Source: JAKACA01 sp963735115 (GTDB lineage: Bacteria; Actinomycetota; Acidimicrobiia; Acidimicrobiales; Bog-793). Taken from it: a DNA stretch of 64,000 bases. Location: positions 1,674,001-1,738,000 of the forward strand of contig CAVTJR010000003.1 of assembly GCA_963735115.1 (NCBI GenBank), written 5' to 3'. Position numbers and translations under genes: made by a program. Below the pieces are notes generated by a model, which searched no databases, had not been told where the DNA came from, and saw nothing but the letters and a program-made list of their open reading frames with translations. Shown one piece after another: positions 1 to 8,861 of the stretch; within the stretch, counting starts at the first letter, position 1; every line of letters starts with the position of its first letter.

Positions 1-721
1 CGCCGCCGGACCGCTCGATCGTGCCGATCCTGCCGGTGACGCCGGGACCAGCCGTCGGCCTCCCCGTGACCGGGGGCCAGTACGCCGCGCAGCTGCCATA
101 GCACTGCGACGTCGCCGGCGTGTCGGGCGCGAACCAGTAGAGCGTGAAACCCTTTGCGTTGGTGAGGACGGTGGCGTTGCCGATCTTCATCGTCTTCAGC
201 TCCCGCTGTCCGCTCGTAACCGTGGAACCACCGGCCGAGGCGACCGCCACGCCGAGCAGCCCGAGGGCGACAAGCGACGACCCGGCAACTGCCCAGCGGA
301 AGACGCCGGCGCCGGGTCGCCGGTCGAACCATTGGCGTGTTGGCAGATCTGATGCGGGTGCCAGGAGCGTGACGCCAAGCACTCCGAAGGCAGCCACCTC
401 GATCGCGCCGGCCACGATGCCCGCAGTGGTACGCACCTCCTTGAACCCGAAGAGGCCGAACCACACAGAGAGCAGGTAACCGCCGAGTGTCGACAGGGCG
501 AACAAGGCGCCAGTGGCGGCAGCGAGACGGCTCCTCGTCGCCACAACCGCCGCCGCCAGCAGGAACGTCGCGATTACCTGCAGCAGGAAGAGCGTGCCGA
601 TTGTCGGAATCGAGCGGTAGCCCGTGAGGTAGAGATCCAGGTGGATCGCGCCGGTCGCGACGAGGAGCCCACCACCGGCCAAGCGCCCGACGAGCGGCCG
701 CCGATCTGCCACGTTGTCCAT
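1..721 (-). CDS. Membrane protein with C-terminal secreted Yx(FWY)xxD repeat (partial, runs off left edge)
   Basis: The frame is open from ATG 721 to the window edge, giving 240 residues with no stop. The N-terminal ~150 residues hold about four hydrophobic helices, and a further helix lies near residues 140-160. After this comes an extracytoplasmic segment with the signature NAKGFTLYWFAPDTP, then SQCYGSC and YWPPVTG. That is the COG4315 / lipoprotein_15 repeat (PF03640), normally found in secreted actinobacterial lipoproteins of unknown function. The second repeat half is expected beyond the edge. Fusion of this repeat to a multi-pass membrane domain is seen directly; a role in surface electron transfer or ligand binding would be speculation. 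Confidence 0.75.
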   Translation of the reverse strand, partial: MDNVADRRPLVGRLAGGGLLVATGAIHLDLYLTGYRSIPTIGTLFLLQVIATFLLAAAVVATRSRLAAATGALFALSTLGGYLLSVWFGLFGFKEVRTTAGIVAGAIEVAAFGVLGVTLLAPASDLPTRQWFDRRPGAGVFRWAVAGSSLVALGLLGVAVASAGGSTVTSGQRELKTMKIGNATVLTNAKGFTLYWFAPDTPATSQCYGSCAAYWPPVTGRPTAGPGVTGRIGTIERSGG

Positions 722-811
722 GGCGGGATGCTACGTACGAGCCGGCCAAAGGGATTGGGACGAACGCAGGACGCCTCCCACCATGGGCGCGGATGGCGAC
801 CCCTACCCCGC

Positions 812-1825
812 TCAGCCGTTGATCGGGCCGGATGACAACCGGAGGCTCCCAGCGGACCGACCTGACCGGTGCGCCAGGATCTCGCTGGAGACGGCGACGG
901 CCGTCTCCTCGGGAGTGCGGGCGCCGAGATCGAGTCCTACCGGACCATAGATGCGGTCGATGACGGCGTCGACCAGTCCGTAGTCGCGCAATTGCTCGCG
1001 CCGTCGCGACTGGGTGTGACGGGAGCCGAGGGCGCCGACATAGCAGCCAACCGCCAGCGCAGCCGCCAGCGCCGGCACATCGAGCTGGGGGTCGTGCGAG
1101 AGGACGACGACAGCGTCCGGCCGGCCGAGCGACTGGACCCGCTGGGCCGTCCCGTCGTTCCAGACGTTCTCAATGAAGGGCGACCAGCCGAGCAACCGTG
1201 CCTGGGTGGCGAGGGCGTCGGCGAGTTGACCCGCGCCAACGACGACGAGCGTCGTGGAGGGAAAGTAAGTCTCGAGGACGATGCGAGTCTCACCGGCGAG
1301 CTGGATCTGCGATGAGTCGCGCCCAAGACGGAGCGCCTGACGGGCCGCCTGAGCCGCCTCCTCGTCGGAGTCGGCGTCACCGAGCGAGCCATGGCGCTCG
1401 AGCATCCGAGACACCGGACTGTCCACGAGCACGAGCGCTTTCGACGCAGCCTCGCCGTCAACTCGGGTGACGAGAGCCACCGGCAAACCGTTCTCGAGCG
1501 CTGCCCAAAGCTCCGGCGGGATCGACGCTGCGTCAGACGCGAGCACAGTGGCGACGCCGCCGCATGCGAGCCCGGCGGCCACGGCCTCGATGTCACCGAC
1601 GCTGAGCTCGAAAAGGCTCGAGGGACTCGCCGCCGTGATGCGCTGCGCTATCGCCGTGTCCGCCACGCCGCCGAGAAGAGACCCGCTCGCCGGTCCGTCG
1701 TTGAAGACCGCGAGAGCCTCGCCCGCTCTCCTTCCGCCGAACCCCTCGAAGTCGACGACACGACCGACCTCGACTCGGCTTCCCCCCGCGAGCCCTTCAC
1801 GAACCCTGGCGGCGATCTCACGCAT
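812..1825 (-). CDS. XdhC/CoxI family protein
   Basis: A 337-aa protein of normal length for the XdhC/CoxI family, which inserts or sulfurates molybdenum cofactor for xanthine- or CO-dehydrogenase-type enzymes. The N-terminal XdhC domain contains VVDFEGFGGRRAGEAL and a conserved Cys in LACGG. The C-terminal half is a Rossmann domain starting VVVGAGQLADALA and ending with the family block LGSRHTQSRRREQL followed by RIYGPVGLDLGARTPEE. The ATG at 1825 is the first usable start, because upstream in-frame codons lack ATG/GTG before a stop. No molybdenum hydroxylase genes are visible here, so its client enzyme is encoded elsewhere or outside the window. Confidence 0.9.
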   Translation of the reverse strand: MREIAARVREGLAGGSRVEVGRVVDFEGFGGRRAGEALAVFNDGPASGSLLGGVADTAIAQRITAASPSSLFELSVGDIEAVAAGLACGGVATVLASDAASIPPELWAALENGLPVALVTRVDGEAASKALVLVDSPVSRMLERHGSLGDADSDEEAAQAARQALRLGRDSSQIQLAGETRIVLETYFPSTTLVVVGAGQLADALATQARLLGWSPFIENVWNDGTAQRVQSLGRPDAVVVLSHDPQLDVPALAAALAVGCYVGALGSRHTQSRRREQLRDYGLVDAVIDRIYGPVGLDLGARTPEETAVAVSSEILAHRSGRSAGSLRLSSGPING

Positions 1826-2070
1826 GGGGCCAGTTTCGCGCTCGCGAGCCGGCGCCTCGGCCGCGTCGCCTCCGGGTGGTGCGCGCCTCCGGCGACCGAC
1901 GCCGGCGAGGAAACCGTCGGTGAGCAGGGCGACCGGTACGCGGTCAGGTCGCGTGACTCATGCACCGGCTGCAGGAGGAATATGCTGTGAAGACCAAATG
2001 AGAGCTATGGCTCTCGGCGTTGCCCCAGACCCTGGTGGCGCTCTCGGACGGATTAACGGGAAGAGAGCAC

Positions 2071-3114
2071 GTGCAGACAGCCGCCGTCGACGCCACCACC
2101 TCTGAATTTCGTGCCCTAGCCATCAAGATCCGTGACGCCGGCCTTCTGGAACGCCGGCTCGGCTACTACAGCGTGAAGATCGGCTTGACGGTCGCCGTGT
2201 TCGCCGCCGGATGGGCCGCGTTGGTAATCGTGGGTAACTCTTGGGCGACGCTCGGTGTCGCCGCGTTCCTCGGGGTTATGTTCACCCAGCTGGGCTTCCT
2301 CGGCCATGACGCCGGACACCAACAGGTTTTTCGGTCTCGCCGAGCCAACCGGCTACTCGGACTGACCGTCGGGAATGCCTTGATCGGTGTGTGTTTCGGC
2401 TGGTGGGTTCCCAAGCACAATGCCCATCACGCACACCCGAACCAGGTGGACCGCGACCCCGACATGGGTGAGGGGTTCATCGCCTTCGGCTCCGCAGACG
2501 TGCAGGCCGGAGGACGCCACATCCTCGCCCGGATGCTCGCACGGTGGCAGGGGCAGCTCTTCTTTCCTCTCATGCTCTTCCGAAGCTTGGGCCTGCACGT
2601 GTCCGGGATCCAGAAGCTCATCCGGCAACGAGATCGTGCCGCCGCCCTCGAAGGCTCGCTGATAACCCTGAACTTGGCGATTTACCTGACGGCACTGTTC
2701 TGGGTGCTCTCCCCGGTGAAGGCACTCGCCTTCATCGGTGTCCAGCAGGGGCTCTTCTCCCTCTACCTGGGTTGCAGCTTCGCCCCTAACCACAAGGGCA
2801 TGCCCGTCATCGATGGCGATGCACAGATGGGCTTCGCTCGACGCCAGGTCATCACCGCCCGAAACGTCACCGGCGGCCGGTTCGTCGACCTCATGCTCGG
2901 GGGTCTCAACTACCAGATCGAACACCATCTCTTCCCGACGATGCCGCGGCCCAACCTGGCACGCGCCCAGGGCATCGTTCGGGCATTTTGCATCGAGAGC
3001 GGCCTCGGATACTGCGAGGAAAGCCTCCTCAAGTCGTACCGTCAGACCGTCCGCCACGTGCGGGGCGTGGCGACGCCCGGCGCGCTCGTGCCCAGCGGTG
3101 CTGCCGCAAGGTGA
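2071..3114 (+). CDS. Membrane fatty acid desaturase
   Basis: An integral-membrane di-iron desaturase that would introduce a double bond into acyl chains. The three histidine boxes are HDAGH (residues 79-83), HNAHH (116-120) and QIEHH (282-286). The glutamine in the last box is typical of front-end and acyl-lipid desaturases. About four hydrophobic segments surround them. The GTG at 2071 is preferred because GGGAAGAGAG lies just upstream; the frame extends back to TTG 2020 without a ribosome site. The stop overlaps the next gene's GTG as GTGA, suggesting translational coupling. Substrate and regiospecificity cannot be read from sequence. Confidence 0.88.
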   Translation: MQTAAVDATTSEFRALAIKIRDAGLLERRLGYYSVKIGLTVAVFAAGWAALVIVGNSWATLGVAAFLGVMFTQLGFLGHDAGHQQVFRSRRANRLLGLTVGNALIGVCFGWWVPKHNAHHAHPNQVDRDPDMGEGFIAFGSADVQAGGRHILARMLARWQGQLFFPLMLFRSLGLHVSGIQKLIRQRDRAAALEGSLITLNLAIYLTALFWVLSPVKALAFIGVQQGLFSLYLGCSFAPNHKGMPVIDGDAQMGFARRQVITARNVTGGRFVDLMLGGLNYQIEHHLFPTMPRPNLARAQGIVRAFCIESGLGYCEESLLKSYRQTVRHVRGVATPGALVPSGAAAR

Positions 3115-3377
3115 TCGTTGTCTACCTGCTCCTGGCCGCGCCCGTCGTAGCAGCCATCCTCTTCTGGGGGTCCTGGATCTGGGCCGCCGCCGCCGCCGCG
3201 GTGGCGATCGTGGAGTACGCCACGCACAAGCGATCGCAGCGCTTCTCCGCCCGGTTGTGGCGAAGCATCGGGGTCGGAGGCCGGAGCAGCCGCGAACGGG
3301 TCGCCGAGAGCGTCTATGTCGTTACCGCCGTGACAGGCATCGTCCTGCTCGTAGTGGCTGTCGTGGCAGCCGTGTGA
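3111..3377 (+). CDS. Small two-helix membrane protein coupled to the desaturase
   Basis: An 88-aa protein starting at GTG 3111, which shares the GTGA with the desaturase stop. It has hydrophobic segments at about residues 1-30 (VIVVYLLLAAPVVAAILF) and 66-88 (VVTAVTGIVLLVVAVVAAV), separated by a basic loop. No known domain is recognised. The overlapping start and same strand argue for a real, co-translated partner, perhaps a small membrane subunit or anchor for the desaturase. That role is inferred from position only. Confidence 0.6.
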   Translation: MIVVYLLLAAPVVAAILFWGSWIWAAAAAAVAIVEYATHKRSQRFSARLWRSIGVGGRSSRERVAESVYVVTAVTGIVLLVVAVVAAV

Positions 3378-3495
3378 TCTGCGCCGCAAGCCGCGTGTCG
3401 GCGCTGACAGGGTGGTCCTGAGGCGAGGAGCTTCCTCACCATTCCAGGGCACGATCATCCCAGGACCGTATGAGTCACCTCGGTAGCCTGGCCCG

Positions 3496-4184
3496 ATGGA
3501 CGACGCATCCATGCACACCCGGGACGACGCCGTCGCCTGGGGCATTCCATGTCACAGCGAGCCGCGCTGGCCGGAGCTCCTCGCGGTGGTGGTCGCCATC
3601 GGGTTGCAGCTCGTCTTGCCTCAAAGGGTTATCCAGGGCCTAGGGAGCCGGTGGCTCATCCCGGCCCTCGAGGGGACGCTGCTGATCGTGCTGCTGGTCG
3701 CCAACCCGGGCCGAATCTCGCAGGAGCAGTCACGTCTCCGGATCATCGGCGTTTCCTTGATAGCGCTCATCTCGGTCGCCAACCTCGTCACGCTCCTGGA
3801 GCTCATCGACGCATTGCTCTACGGTTCCGGGGCTACGGGCCGGCCAGTCATCTACGCCTCCTTACCCATCTGGCTCACCAACGTCATCGCGTTCGGCCTC
3901 TGGTACTGAGAGCTCGACCGCGGAGGGCCGGCCGTGCGGCAACTGCCCGAGCACCCCCGACCTGACTTCCTCTTCCCCCAGATGTCGACACCGGGTTCCA
4001 GTCCCGGTTGGGTACCCAGCTTCATCGACTACCTCTACACCTCGTTTACGAACGCCACGGCGTTCAGCCCCACCGACACCATGCCGCTCACGGCCTGGCC
4101 AAGATGCTCATGTCCCTCCAGTCGTTGGCGTCGCTGGTCACCGTCGCCGTGGTCGTCTCACGTGCTGTGAACATCTTGAACTGA
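3496..4184 (+). pseudogene. Broken actinobacterial membrane protein gene (nonsense plus frameshift)
   Basis: The first 137 codons encode a multi-helix membrane protein ending ...AFGLWY, then TGA at 3907-3909. In-frame translation past this stop gives ELDRGGPAVRQLPEHP, then DFLFPQM and FTNATAFSPTDTMPLTAW. These are the conserved second half of a common actinobacterial family whose members read WYWELDRGGP here, so TGG has become TGA. At about 4098 one G is missing; restoring it gives KMLMSLQSLASLV and a natural end RAVNILN at 4182-4184. Two independent lesions make a pseudogene likely; a base error plus an indel in the assembly is the alternative. The family's function is unknown to me. Confidence 0.7.
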
Positions 4185-4226
4185 GGCAGGTCAGAAGGCG
4201 CGTCGAGGTGAGCTGTAGGGCTGCTG

Positions 4227-5207
4227 ATGGATTCGCTGCAAGGTCACAGGCCCGACGCACGTCTTCAGGGTGTGGTCGTCGCTCGATTCGCGCCGGCGCT
4301 CAAAGCTCGAGGTCACCGGTTCGCCCTCGCGGTGCTGATCGTCATGCTCGCTGGCTGCTCCAACACGAGCGGCTCGGCCGAGAGCTCGACATCGGCGACG
4401 ACGCCGGAGACCTCCAATACGGGGGTCACATCGACGACACTGCCGAGGACCGTCTACTACCTCTCGCTTGGAGATTCAGTCGGTATGTGGAACGGCCACC
4501 GTTCGTACCCGTACCTCATAGCGGCCCATTATCGAGCTGCAGGGCTTCCAGGGCTCCGCTTGGTGGACATGTCTTGCTCCGGCGAGACGACGTCGTCGAT
4601 GATCTCGCACTCGACCTGCTCCCCCGGCGGATCCCAGTACCGGAACGCTGTGAGGTTTCTCAGGGCGCATCACGGGGCCGTTGTGCTCGTGACGATCGGC
4701 ATCGGAGGCAACGACGTCGTCGGGTGCGTGAGTCTCACGATCGCTGCCCACTGCCTCGCCGCCGGGCTGAAGACCATGCAGTCCAACCTCGCCTTCATCC
4801 TGTCGGGCCTTCGCCGGGCCGCCGGTCCTGACGTTCGCTTCGTGGGGATGAACATCTATGACCCCCTCCTGGGCGACTGGCTAGCGCCAGGTGTCGGTCG
4901 TGCTCTCGCTCTTGCTGCGGTCGGCGGAGTGAGACTCCTCAGCGTAGACATGGAAAAGAGCTTCGCCGCCTCCTCCATTCCGGTCGCGAACGTCGAGGAC
5001 GCCTTCGATTCGAGCGACATGGCGCACTTCGTGTCCTCGCGGTGGGGCAGGGTGCCCGTGGCCGTCGATGTGGCGTGCCGGCTGCTCGACATCGTGTGTC
5101 GCCCAGGACTCGTCGAGCTGTTCGGGGACGATCCGAACGAGGCCGGCGCTGTCGTCATTGCGCACGCCTTCGAGCAAGTGATTGGCATGCAGGGCCCATC
5201 TGCCTGA
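4227..5207 (+). CDS. SGNH/GDSL-family lipoprotein hydrolase
   Basis: A secreted lipoprotein: basic N-terminus, hydrophobic stretch and lipobox LAGC (Cys44), followed by a Ser/Thr-rich linker to about residue 72. The catalytic domain then shows SGNH block I LSLGDSVG (Ser84), block II DMSCSGETT (Gly) and block III GIGGND (Asn), as in secreted GDSL esterases. The block V motif, usually DxxHPN, reads GDDPNEAG: the expected catalytic His position is Asp. This could be an inactive or altered enzyme, or His may be supplied elsewhere. The start is uncertain; GTG codons around residues 16-18 would give a more typical signal peptide. Substrate unknown. Confidence 0.8.
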   Translation: MDSLQGHRPDARLQGVVVARFAPALKARGHRFALAVLIVMLAGCSNTSGSAESSTSATTPETSNTGVTSTTLPRTVYYLSLGDSVGMWNGHRSYPYLIAAHYRAAGLPGLRLVDMSCSGETTSSMISHSTCSPGGSQYRNAVRFLRAHHGAVVLVTIGIGGNDVVGCVSLTIAAHCLAAGLKTMQSNLAFILSGLRRAAGPDVRFVGMNIYDPLLGDWLAPGVGRALALAAVGGVRLLSVDMEKSFAASSIPVANVEDAFDSSDMAHFVSSRWGRVPVAVDVACRLLDIVCRPGLVELFGDDPNEAGAVVIAHAFEQVIGMQGPSA

Positions 5208-5396
5208 GGGGAACGGCCGACACCCTGTGAGCAGCCCGCACGGAGCAGCTGTGATACGGCCCCCCGATTGAGTGCCTCTGCTTGCTGCTGTGCGAGCGAC
5301 GCGCCAGCCGATGTCCCATCTCCGGGTATTGGTTGCTCCGGCCTGTTCGAGGAAGAGTGCATACGGAGTGTCCCGGCTAAGGGGTTACCCTGCGGT

Positions 5397-5876
5397 GTGT
5401 TCTTCGTCGGCGTGCTGCTGATCGTCGCGGGAGAGATCGCCGCCTTTGTGGCGGTGGCCGAACAGATCGGCTTCCTCTGGGCATTGGCAATTCTGGTGGG
5501 AGTGAGCGCGCTCGGGCCATTGATCGTCCGTCACGTCGGCCTCGGCGTGCTGGCCGACACGAGGGAGCGGTTGGCCCGCGGAGAGGTGCCTACCCGCCAG
5601 TTGCTCGACGGGCTGGTCGTCCTCATCGGCGGAGCACTGATATGCGTACCGGGGTTCATTGGCGATGCGCTCGGTCTGCTCCTCATGATCGGCCCGGTGC
5701 GCCACCTCGTCATCCGGGTGTCCGGCTACCGGCTGGCACGGCGGGTAGAGAAGATTCGCACGGACCGCTGGCGGGTCATCGACGTCGGCTCGCGAACGAA
5801 GCGCGACGATTTTCCTCCACTCCCATCGCGACCGCCAGGTCAGCCGCTGGGGCCGGACGACCCGTCCGGAGGCTGA
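5397..5876 (+). CDS. fxsA: FxsA family membrane protein
   Basis: Starting at GTG 5397 (AAGGGG about 13 bases upstream) this gives 159 residues, in the usual FxsA range. It shows the family pattern of an N-terminal helix pair (VFFVGVLLIVAGEIAAFVAV, then WALAILVGVSALGP), the linker ADTRERLARGEVPTRQLLDG, and a third membrane segment LIGGALICVPGFIGDALGLL. FxsA of E. coli relieves exclusion of phage T7; in actinobacteria its role is unknown. The frame could extend upstream to 5268, but that segment is Cys-rich, non-homologous and less likely translated. Confidence 0.82.
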   Translation: MFFVGVLLIVAGEIAAFVAVAEQIGFLWALAILVGVSALGPLIVRHVGLGVLADTRERLARGEVPTRQLLDGLVVLIGGALICVPGFIGDALGLLLMIGPVRHLVIRVSGYRLARRVEKIRTDRWRVIDVGSRTKRDDFPPLPSRPPGQPLGPDDPSGG

Positions 5877-6082
5877 GGGCCGGTCGGCGTCGAACACGGC
5901 GCTCGGTGACGGCCAACTGCCGAAACCCGCGCGGGTGCGTGGCGGGCTTCCGGCTCGAGGGCGGGCGCTCCCGGCGGTTGCTTGAAGGTTGGCAGAGGTG
6001 GTGCTGATCGTCGGCGTAGCCAGACCATGGTCGTCCTGGTTAGAGTTGCCGAAGCGCCTGGGTGCTGTGTGAGGGGGGCGTC

Positions 6083-7276
6083 GTGAGGCAATTACACCGG
6101 GTTTCAGTCGTCGGTGTCGTCGGGGTCTTGTGCTGGACGGCTGTGGCGACGGCGTCGACGCTCGCCGCGGGGCGAAGCGCCGACACTTCTCGGACGAACG
6201 CCTTTTTCTACGGCGTCGCCTGCGCGAGCGCATCGAGCTGCGAAGCTGTCGGCGCCTGGCTCTACCCGACCAGGGTCGGTGCCGAAAGCAACCTCGCCGA
6301 GCACTGGAACGGCTCGAAGTGGACAGTCCAGACCGTTCCGAGGCCGAAACGGGCGTCGTTGAGCGAGCTGCTCGGCGTTGCCTGCCCGAGCGCGAAGAGT
6401 TGCTTCGCTGTCGGCTACTACAACGTCAGTGCAACGGCTACCGCTCCCCTCGCCGATCGCTGGAACGGCTCGAAGTGGGAGGTCCAGCCGCTCGTGCAGC
6501 CGCATGGCTCGGATGGCGTCCTCCAGGCGATCGCCTGCCAGAGCGTCCACAGCTGCATGGCGGTAGGAGACTACGAGACGACTGACGGCAACTTGCAGAA
6601 CCTCTCTGAGCACTGGAACGGGACGAAGTGGTCCGTACAGCGGCCGGCGGTCGCCTCGGGCTCCGTGAACGAGCTGCTCGGCGTTGCCTGTACGAGCACT
6701 GCGAGCTGCACCGCTGTCGGTCAGGAGGGTGAGATCCAAGCGACCTTTGCCGATCATTGGAACGGTGCGAAGTGGACGGTTCAATCCACGCCGAACCCGC
6801 CCGGGATGTCGACACCCGGGTTGAGTGGGGTTGCCTGTCGCGCCTCCGCGATGTGCATGGCGGTCGGGGCGAGCGATTACGGCGTCGAGATGTACACCCT
6901 CGCCGAGCGCTGGAACGGCTCGAGCTGGGTGATCGTCAAGACCGAGGACCCGTCCACGGCGACGCACCCGAATAACAGCTTGGTGGCGGTCAGCTGCCCG
7001 AGCATCTCCAGATGCATTGCTGTCGGCCACGACAGCAATGCATCGAATACCTTTGTGACCCTCGCCGAGAGTTGGAACGGCTCGAAGTGGTCTGCGGTCT
7101 CCATCCCGGGCTCACCAGCAGGCGCCGAGAACCAACTCACCGCCGTGTCCTGTGCCAGCCGCTCGAGCTGCATGGCCGTCGGCTACGCACAGAGCTCGAG
7201 CTTCACCGGAGGGGCTACGGTCGCCGAGCGGTGGAACGGTTCGAGGTGGACGGTGGTCTCCACACCCGCTCCGTGA
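6083..7276 (+). CDS. Secreted protein with seven WNGSKW repeats
   Basis: A 397-aa protein from GTG 6083, which has a strong ribosome site (GAGGGGGG) five bases upstream. An N-terminal hydrophobic stretch (VSVVGVVGVLCWTAVATAST) is a signal peptide. The rest is seven tandem units of about 50 residues. Each has a GVACxSxxSCxAVG block, a variable spacer of about 15 residues, and an LAExWNGSKWTVQ block. The two Cys of each unit are five or six residues apart and probably form disulfides. The repeat number and length suggest a beta-propeller-like extracellular domain. Such proteins are common in uncultured actinobacteria and have no known function. Confidence 0.8.
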   Translation: MRQLHRVSVVGVVGVLCWTAVATASTLAAGRSADTSRTNAFFYGVACASASSCEAVGAWLYPTRVGAESNLAEHWNGSKWTVQTVPRPKRASLSELLGVACPSAKSCFAVGYYNVSATATAPLADRWNGSKWEVQPLVQPHGSDGVLQAIACQSVHSCMAVGDYETTDGNLQNLSEHWNGTKWSVQRPAVASGSVNELLGVACTSTASCTAVGQEGEIQATFADHWNGAKWTVQSTPNPPGMSTPGLSGVACRASAMCMAVGASDYGVEMYTLAERWNGSSWVIVKTEDPSTATHPNNSLVAVSCPSISRCIAVGHDSNASNTFVTLAESWNGSKWSAVSIPGSPAGAENQLTAVSCASRSSCMAVGYAQSSSFTGGATVAERWNGSRWTVVSTPAP

Positions 7277-7287
7277 GACCCGAGCGG
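7266..7287. terminator. Possible bidirectional terminator hairpin between convergent genes
   Basis: Inverted repeat CCGCTC ... GAGCGG (6-bp arms, 10-nt loop) overlapping the stop codon of the WNGSKW-repeat gene. It lies in the 19-bp gap to the convergent acyl-CoA synthetase gene. There is no T-tract, so this is position-based and weak. Confidence 0.3.
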
Positions 7288-7295
7288 CCCGGCGC

Positions 7296-8861
7296 TCATC
7301 CGACGAAACGGTCGCGCCCAGCCCAATAGCGCTCCCGCAGAGCCCTCTTGTCCGCCTTGCCGACCGGTGTCACGGGAAGCGAGTCCACGAACTCGACCGA
7401 CTTCGGAGCACATATAGGGCCTTTGCGCTCCCTCACGAGGGCGATCAGAATCTCGGCTTCCACCCGCTGGCCCGGCCGCAGGACGACGAGCGCCTTGACC
7501 GCTTCGCCCCACTTGTCGTCGGGAACCCCCACGACTGCCACCATCGAGACGGCTGGATGGCAGGAAAGGACGTCTTCGACTTCTCGGGGAAAGACGTTGA
7601 AGCCACCGCTCACGATCATGTCCTTCTTGCGATCGAAGATGTAGAAGTAACCCTCGTCGTCGCGGATGCCGATGTCGCCGGTATGCAGCCACCCCCCTGC
7701 CAGTGTCGCCGCGGACAGCTCTGGCTGCTTCCAGTAGCCCTGCATCACGCTCGGACCCTGAATGCAGATCTCGCCTGGCGTCGATGGCGAAGCAGGCTGG
7801 TCTTCCTCGTCGAGGATCGTGACGCGATTGAAGGGCATCGGAGTACCACAGGAGGTGAGGCGAACAAGGTCGGTGGCGTCATGCTGGGCGCGCCAGAGCG
7901 ACGTCCCCTGCCCGGCCGACTCGGTCTGCCCGTACAGCTGGCAGAAGACGCCGCCGACTCGCCCAATCGCCTCAGCCAAGCGGCTGGGAGAGATGGGAGA
8001 GGCGCCGTAGATGATGGTTTCGAGGCCGGGCAGCCGAGAACGTTCGAAGCCCGGCCGATCGAGCAGAGCGTAGATCATCGTCGGCACGAGCAAGCTCAAG
8101 TTGGCATGCTCGATCCTCACCCCGTCCAGCCAGGCGTCTGGATCGAATCGCCGCTGCAGCACGACCGTCCCGCCCTTGATCAGCGTCGGCAGGATCAGCA
8201 TGCCGGCGGCGTGAGAGATGGGGGCAACGGCCAGGTAGACCGGGAGCTCCGGCAGATCCCAGCCGAGCGCGGTGCCGTAGGCCATGGCGGCCACCGCTCG
8301 ATGGGGCAGCATGGCGGCCTTCGGTACACCCGTTGTGCCGCCCGTGTAGAGCAGCCAGACGACGTCTTCGCTGGCACCCGCGCCGCGCTCGAGGCGGTCC
8401 ACTGTCGGGACCTCCGACACAAGGTCGAGAAAGTCCGGCAGGTCCTCCGAGGGGCCGAAAGTGAACACGCCCTCGACCGCCGGCGATCGTTCCAGGAGCT
8501 CGACACCTCGGGCGCTGAATGCTGGGTCCACGAGCACGAAACGCAGCTCTGCCTCGTTGCAGGCGTGCAAGTGATCCTCGAGTGACCCGAGCGGGTGAAG
8601 CGCCGTGTAGCGGCCGCCAGCGAGCGCCGGGGCGATCTGAGCCAGCCACGCCTCAGGCCGGTTAGGGCTCAGCAGTCCGACACCCTCGCCGGGGCGCAAG
8701 CCGAGCTGCAGGAGGACGACTATCCAGCGAGCCAGGAGCTGCTCGGTCTGGCGGTACGTGAGGCTCACGCTCTCGCATCGGAAGGCCACGCGTTCGGGGT
8801 ATCGGCGTAGAGCCGCCGTCACCACGTCACCAACAGATGCGGTCTCGTGCAGGTCCGGCAT
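7296..8861 (-). CDS. AMP-dependent (fatty) acyl-CoA synthetase
   Basis: A 521-aa member of the ANL adenylating superfamily that would convert a carboxylic acid, ATP and CoA to an acyl-CoA. Motifs run in the correct order: P-loop LLYTGGTTGVPKAA, YGQTES, the hinge region WLHTGDIGIRDDEGYFYIFDR, KKDMIVSGGFNVFPREVE, and the C-terminal catalytic Lys in PVTPVGKADKRALR. ATG 8861 is chosen because GGGAGG lies seven bases upstream; the open frame runs on to 9176 without homology. It is convergent with the secreted repeat gene and about 10 kb from the benzoate cluster. The acid substrate is not predictable; a medium- or long-chain fatty acid or aromatic acid is possible. Confidence 0.9.
   Translation of the reverse strand: MPDLHETASVGDVVTAALRRYPERVAFRCESVSLTYRQTEQLLARWIVVLLQLGLRPGEGVGLLSPNRPEAWLAQIAPALAGGRYTALHPLGSLEDHLHACNEAELRFVLVDPAFSARGVELLERSPAVEGVFTFGPSEDLPDFLDLVSEVPTVDRLERGAGASEDVVWLLYTGGTTGVPKAAMLPHRAVAAMAYGTALGWDLPELPVYLAVAPISHAAGMLILPTLIKGGTVVLQRRFDPDAWLDGVRIEHANLSLLVPTMIYALLDRPGFERSRLPGLETIIYGASPISPSRLAEAIGRVGGVFCQLYGQTESAGQGTSLWRAQHDATDLVRLTSCGTPMPFNRVTILDEEDQPASPSTPGEICIQGPSVMQGYWKQPELSAATLAGGWLHTGDIGIRDDEGYFYIFDRKKDMIVSGGFNVFPREVEDVLSCHPAVSMVAVVGVPDDKWGEAVKALVVLRPGQRVEAEILIALVRERKGPICAPKSVEFVDSLPVTPVGKADKRALRERYWAGRDRFVG

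Noticed and set aside
7152..8585. Plus-strand 477-codon frame across the acyl-CoA synthetase
   Set aside because: Antisense shadow of a well-supported gene; no domain and no ribosome site.
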